A stretch of 64,000 nt of DNA from Sulfuriferula plumbiphila. Its GTDB lineage: Bacteria > Pseudomonadota > Gammaproteobacteria > Burkholderiales > Sulfuriferulaceae. Positions within the stretch are counted from its first letter, which is position 1, and each line of letters begins with the position of its first letter. The DNA lies in NCBI RefSeq assembly GCF_009938015.1, contig NZ_AP021884.1, positions 1,227,501 to 1,291,500 of the forward strand. The letters are read 5' to 3'. The position numbers and the translations under genes were made by a program. Under the pieces are notes generated by a model. That model had not been told where the DNA came from, ran no database searches, and saw nothing but the letters and a program-made list of their open reading frames with translations. Shown piece by piece: positions 62,480 through 64,000 of this stretch.

Positions 62480-64000
62480 TGCGTGCGCGCCGGCTGGCGC
62501 TGCGCTGGGCTGGCGGGCTGGTGTTGTGGCTGGGCCTGCTGCTGGCGCTGATCGCGGGACTGGTCTGGCTGGCCGGGCGCGAGCCGACACTGCATATCGG
62601 CGTACAAATTGCCACGCGCCTGGCTGGCGGCCAACTCAGCTTCGAAGGTGTAAGTGGCTCGTTGTACGGGCCGCTTAAATTCACCCGCGTGCGACTCGAT
62701 ACCCCGGAGCGGCGCATTGAAGCGCGCGATGTCGTGCTCGACTGGTCGCCGCGCGCACTGTTGTATGACCATCAGCTGCTTATCCGGCAGCTGACGCTGG
62801 CCAGTCTCGACATCACCCTGATCAAACCCGGCCCCGAGCCACTCAGGCTGCCTGCCACGCTGCGCCTGGCATACGGGCTGGCTATCCCGGACGCGCGCAT
62901 CGAGCGCCTGACGCTGCACCAGGGCAGGCGCAGCTGGCCGCTGTCGCAGGTGCGGCTGGCGTTGACCAATCCGGGTGACGCCTACCACGCCAGACTCAGC
63001 GTGCAGAGCCCGTGGGGCGCGGGACAGGCCAGCGCCCGCCTCGCGCCGGATGCGCCGTTTGCCATTAACGGCACGCTGGATTTCGCTCGCAACGATGGCC
63101 TGCATGATTATACCGCGCACACCGCACTGAGCGGTACGCTGGAGCATCTGGGGGTGCAGGGAGCGGGCAGTTCGGGCGCTGCCAGCGGTCGCTGGCAGGC
63201 ACGACTGACACCATTTCAGCCAGTGCCGCTGCAACAGGCGGACGTGAGCGTGCGCCAGCTCGACCTGCGTCGTCTGGGCGCCGGTCTGCCGCAGACCGAC
63301 ATGGATGCCGGCCTTACGCTGCAGGCGCGTACAGCGGCCACATTTACCGGTGGGTTGAGTCTCGCCAACCGCTTGCCAGGCGCGCTGGATGCCGGTCGCA
63401 TACCAGTCAGGTCTGCGCATACCCGGTTCAGTGGCAACCTGGATCAGCTTGCCTTGCAAGCACTGGCGCTCGATTTGGGGGACGCCGGGCAGTTCAAAGG
63501 GGAGGGCGGTTTGCAACACGGTCTGCTGGCAGTGAAGCTGAGCACTGCCAATCTGAATTTGCATGGCCTGTACAACCCGCTGCGTCCCACGCGCCTGGCG
63601 GGCAAACTCGCATTGGGCGCGGAGCAGGGCGCGCAAACGCTGCTCGCCGAGCTGACCCAGGCGGGCTACCGCATCGCGTTCAATGCCCGCCGCGCAGGCG
63701 AGCAACTGATTATCAACAACGCGCAGCTGGCGGCGGGCGGCGGCGAGTTCAGTTTCAACGCCAGGCTGGCATTGGCCGGCAACCATGCCTTCAGCGCCCG
63801 GGGTCAATTGCGGCGCTTCGACCCGTCGCGCTTTGGCGGCTACCCGGCAGCAAGCATCAACGCCACTGCCGCAGCGCAAGGCCAGTTCGGTCCGCAAATC
63901 AGCGCCAGCGTTGCGCTCAATGTGGCGCACAGCCGTTATCGCGGCCAGCCGCTGTCAGGCAAAGGCACATTCAAACTGGCCGCAAAGCGCGTCCGGGACA
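62479..64000 (+). CDS. tamB: Translocation and assembly module protein TamB, partial
   Basis: Runs off the right edge; the visible ~507 codons are the N-terminal third. It begins MRARRLALRWAGGLVLWLG, a single signal-anchor helix, then enters the repetitive beta-taco region (SFEGVSGSLYGPLKFTRVRLD) that forms the periplasmic lipid bridge. No stop codon falls in this frame to the window end. It is coupled to tamA by the overlap of the TGA with its ATG. Confidence 0.93.
   Translation, partial: MRARRLALRWAGGLVLWLGLLLALIAGLVWLAGREPTLHIGVQIATRLAGGQLSFEGVSGSLYGPLKFTRVRLDTPERRIEARDVVLDWSPRALLYDHQLLIRQLTLASLDITLIKPGPEPLRLPATLRLAYGLAIPDARIERLTLHQGRRSWPLSQVRLALTNPGDAYHARLSVQSPWGAGQASARLAPDAPFAINGTLDFARNDGLHDYTAHTALSGTLEHLGVQGAGSSGAASGRWQARLTPFQPVPLQQADVSVRQLDLRRLGAGLPQTDMDAGLTLQARTAATFTGGLSLANRLPGALDAGRIPVRSAHTRFSGNLDQLALQALALDLGDAGQFKGEGGLQHGLLAVKLSTANLNLHGLYNPLRPTRLAGKLALGAEQGAQTLLAELTQAGYRIAFNARRAGEQLIINNAQLAAGGGEFSFNARLALAGNHAFSARGQLRRFDPSRFGGYPAASINATAAAQGQFGPQISASVALNVAHSRYRGQPLSGKGTFKLAAKRVRD

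Noticed and set aside
61151-62590. A 479-codon minus-strand frame across tamA
   Set aside because: Antisense to the Omp85 barrel; no motif and no ribosome site.
62428-63930. A 500-codon minus-strand frame across tamB
   Set aside because: Shadow of tamB, which is coupled to tamA and starts with a proper signal anchor. The antisense product is Arg/Gln-rich without a domain.

Overview
The window is about 58-60% GC, densely coded bacterial chromosome. Flagellin genes, TamA/TamB, BamD, RluD, a P-II protein and a QmoAB-HdrCB type electron-transfer module together suggest a betaproteobacterium of the Nitrosomonadales / sulfur- and iron-oxidiser kind (Sulfuricella-, Sideroxydans- or Thiobacillus-like). 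This placement is inferred from gene content; no rRNA or tRNA gene was seen.

Layout. 1-3521: flagellar filament genes fliC-flaG-fliD on the minus strand behind a sigma-28 type promoter. 3659-5212: diguanylate cyclase. 5403-9877: a minus-strand cassette of a group II PLP decarboxylase, a TPR/ATP-grasp ligase and a second fold-type-I PLP enzyme, which looks like an uncharacterised small-molecule pathway. 10358-11053: VIT/CCC1 metal transporter. 11439-25092: plus-strand central-carbon cluster (gnd, zwf, HAD phosphatase, tal, tkt, a flavin disulfide oxidoreductase, a frameshifted egtB, pgm, glucan phosphorylase) that links glycogen breakdown to the oxidative and non-oxidative pentose phosphate routes. 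25222-31453: small stress and envelope proteins (zinc ribbon, MtfA peptidase, NicO-like membrane protein, DUF4398 and OmpA lipoproteins, DUF3309, BON, Thivi_2564-type and Spy-like proteins).

31530-33310 is a small scrapyard: an IS3-family remnant, an intact-looking IS5-family element (31985-32811, with inverted ends and a direct repeat) and a broken hemerythrin gene. 33361-37396 is a signalling block: histidine kinase and NarL-type regulator, a PAS-GGDEF protein and a Crp/Fnr regulator. 37441-38864 holds an IS5-family remnant that cuts off a YqjE homologue next to a YqjD homologue, plus degenerate BON-like coding. 38940-42911: secreted small proteins, a Y-family polymerase, ppa with promoter and terminator, a phosphodiesterase and a nitroreductase. 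42309-44456: a TetR-controlled AhpD-like/TusA/nitroreductase operon with matching palindromic operators.

44887-49976 encodes QmoA, QmoB, HdrC and HdrB, ending at a clear terminator. It probably couples sulfur-compound redox chemistry to quinone or thiol carriers. 50044-52895: a small conserved protein, an FGE-sulfatase domain protein and a divergent NRAMP transporter behind a Fur-box-like site. 52916-57775: an acyltransferase-like protein, then sucC-sucD-nadE as an overlapping plus-strand operon. 57800-64000: glnB, bamD (minus) divergent from rluD with overlapping start codons, pgeF, tamA, and tamB running off the right edge.
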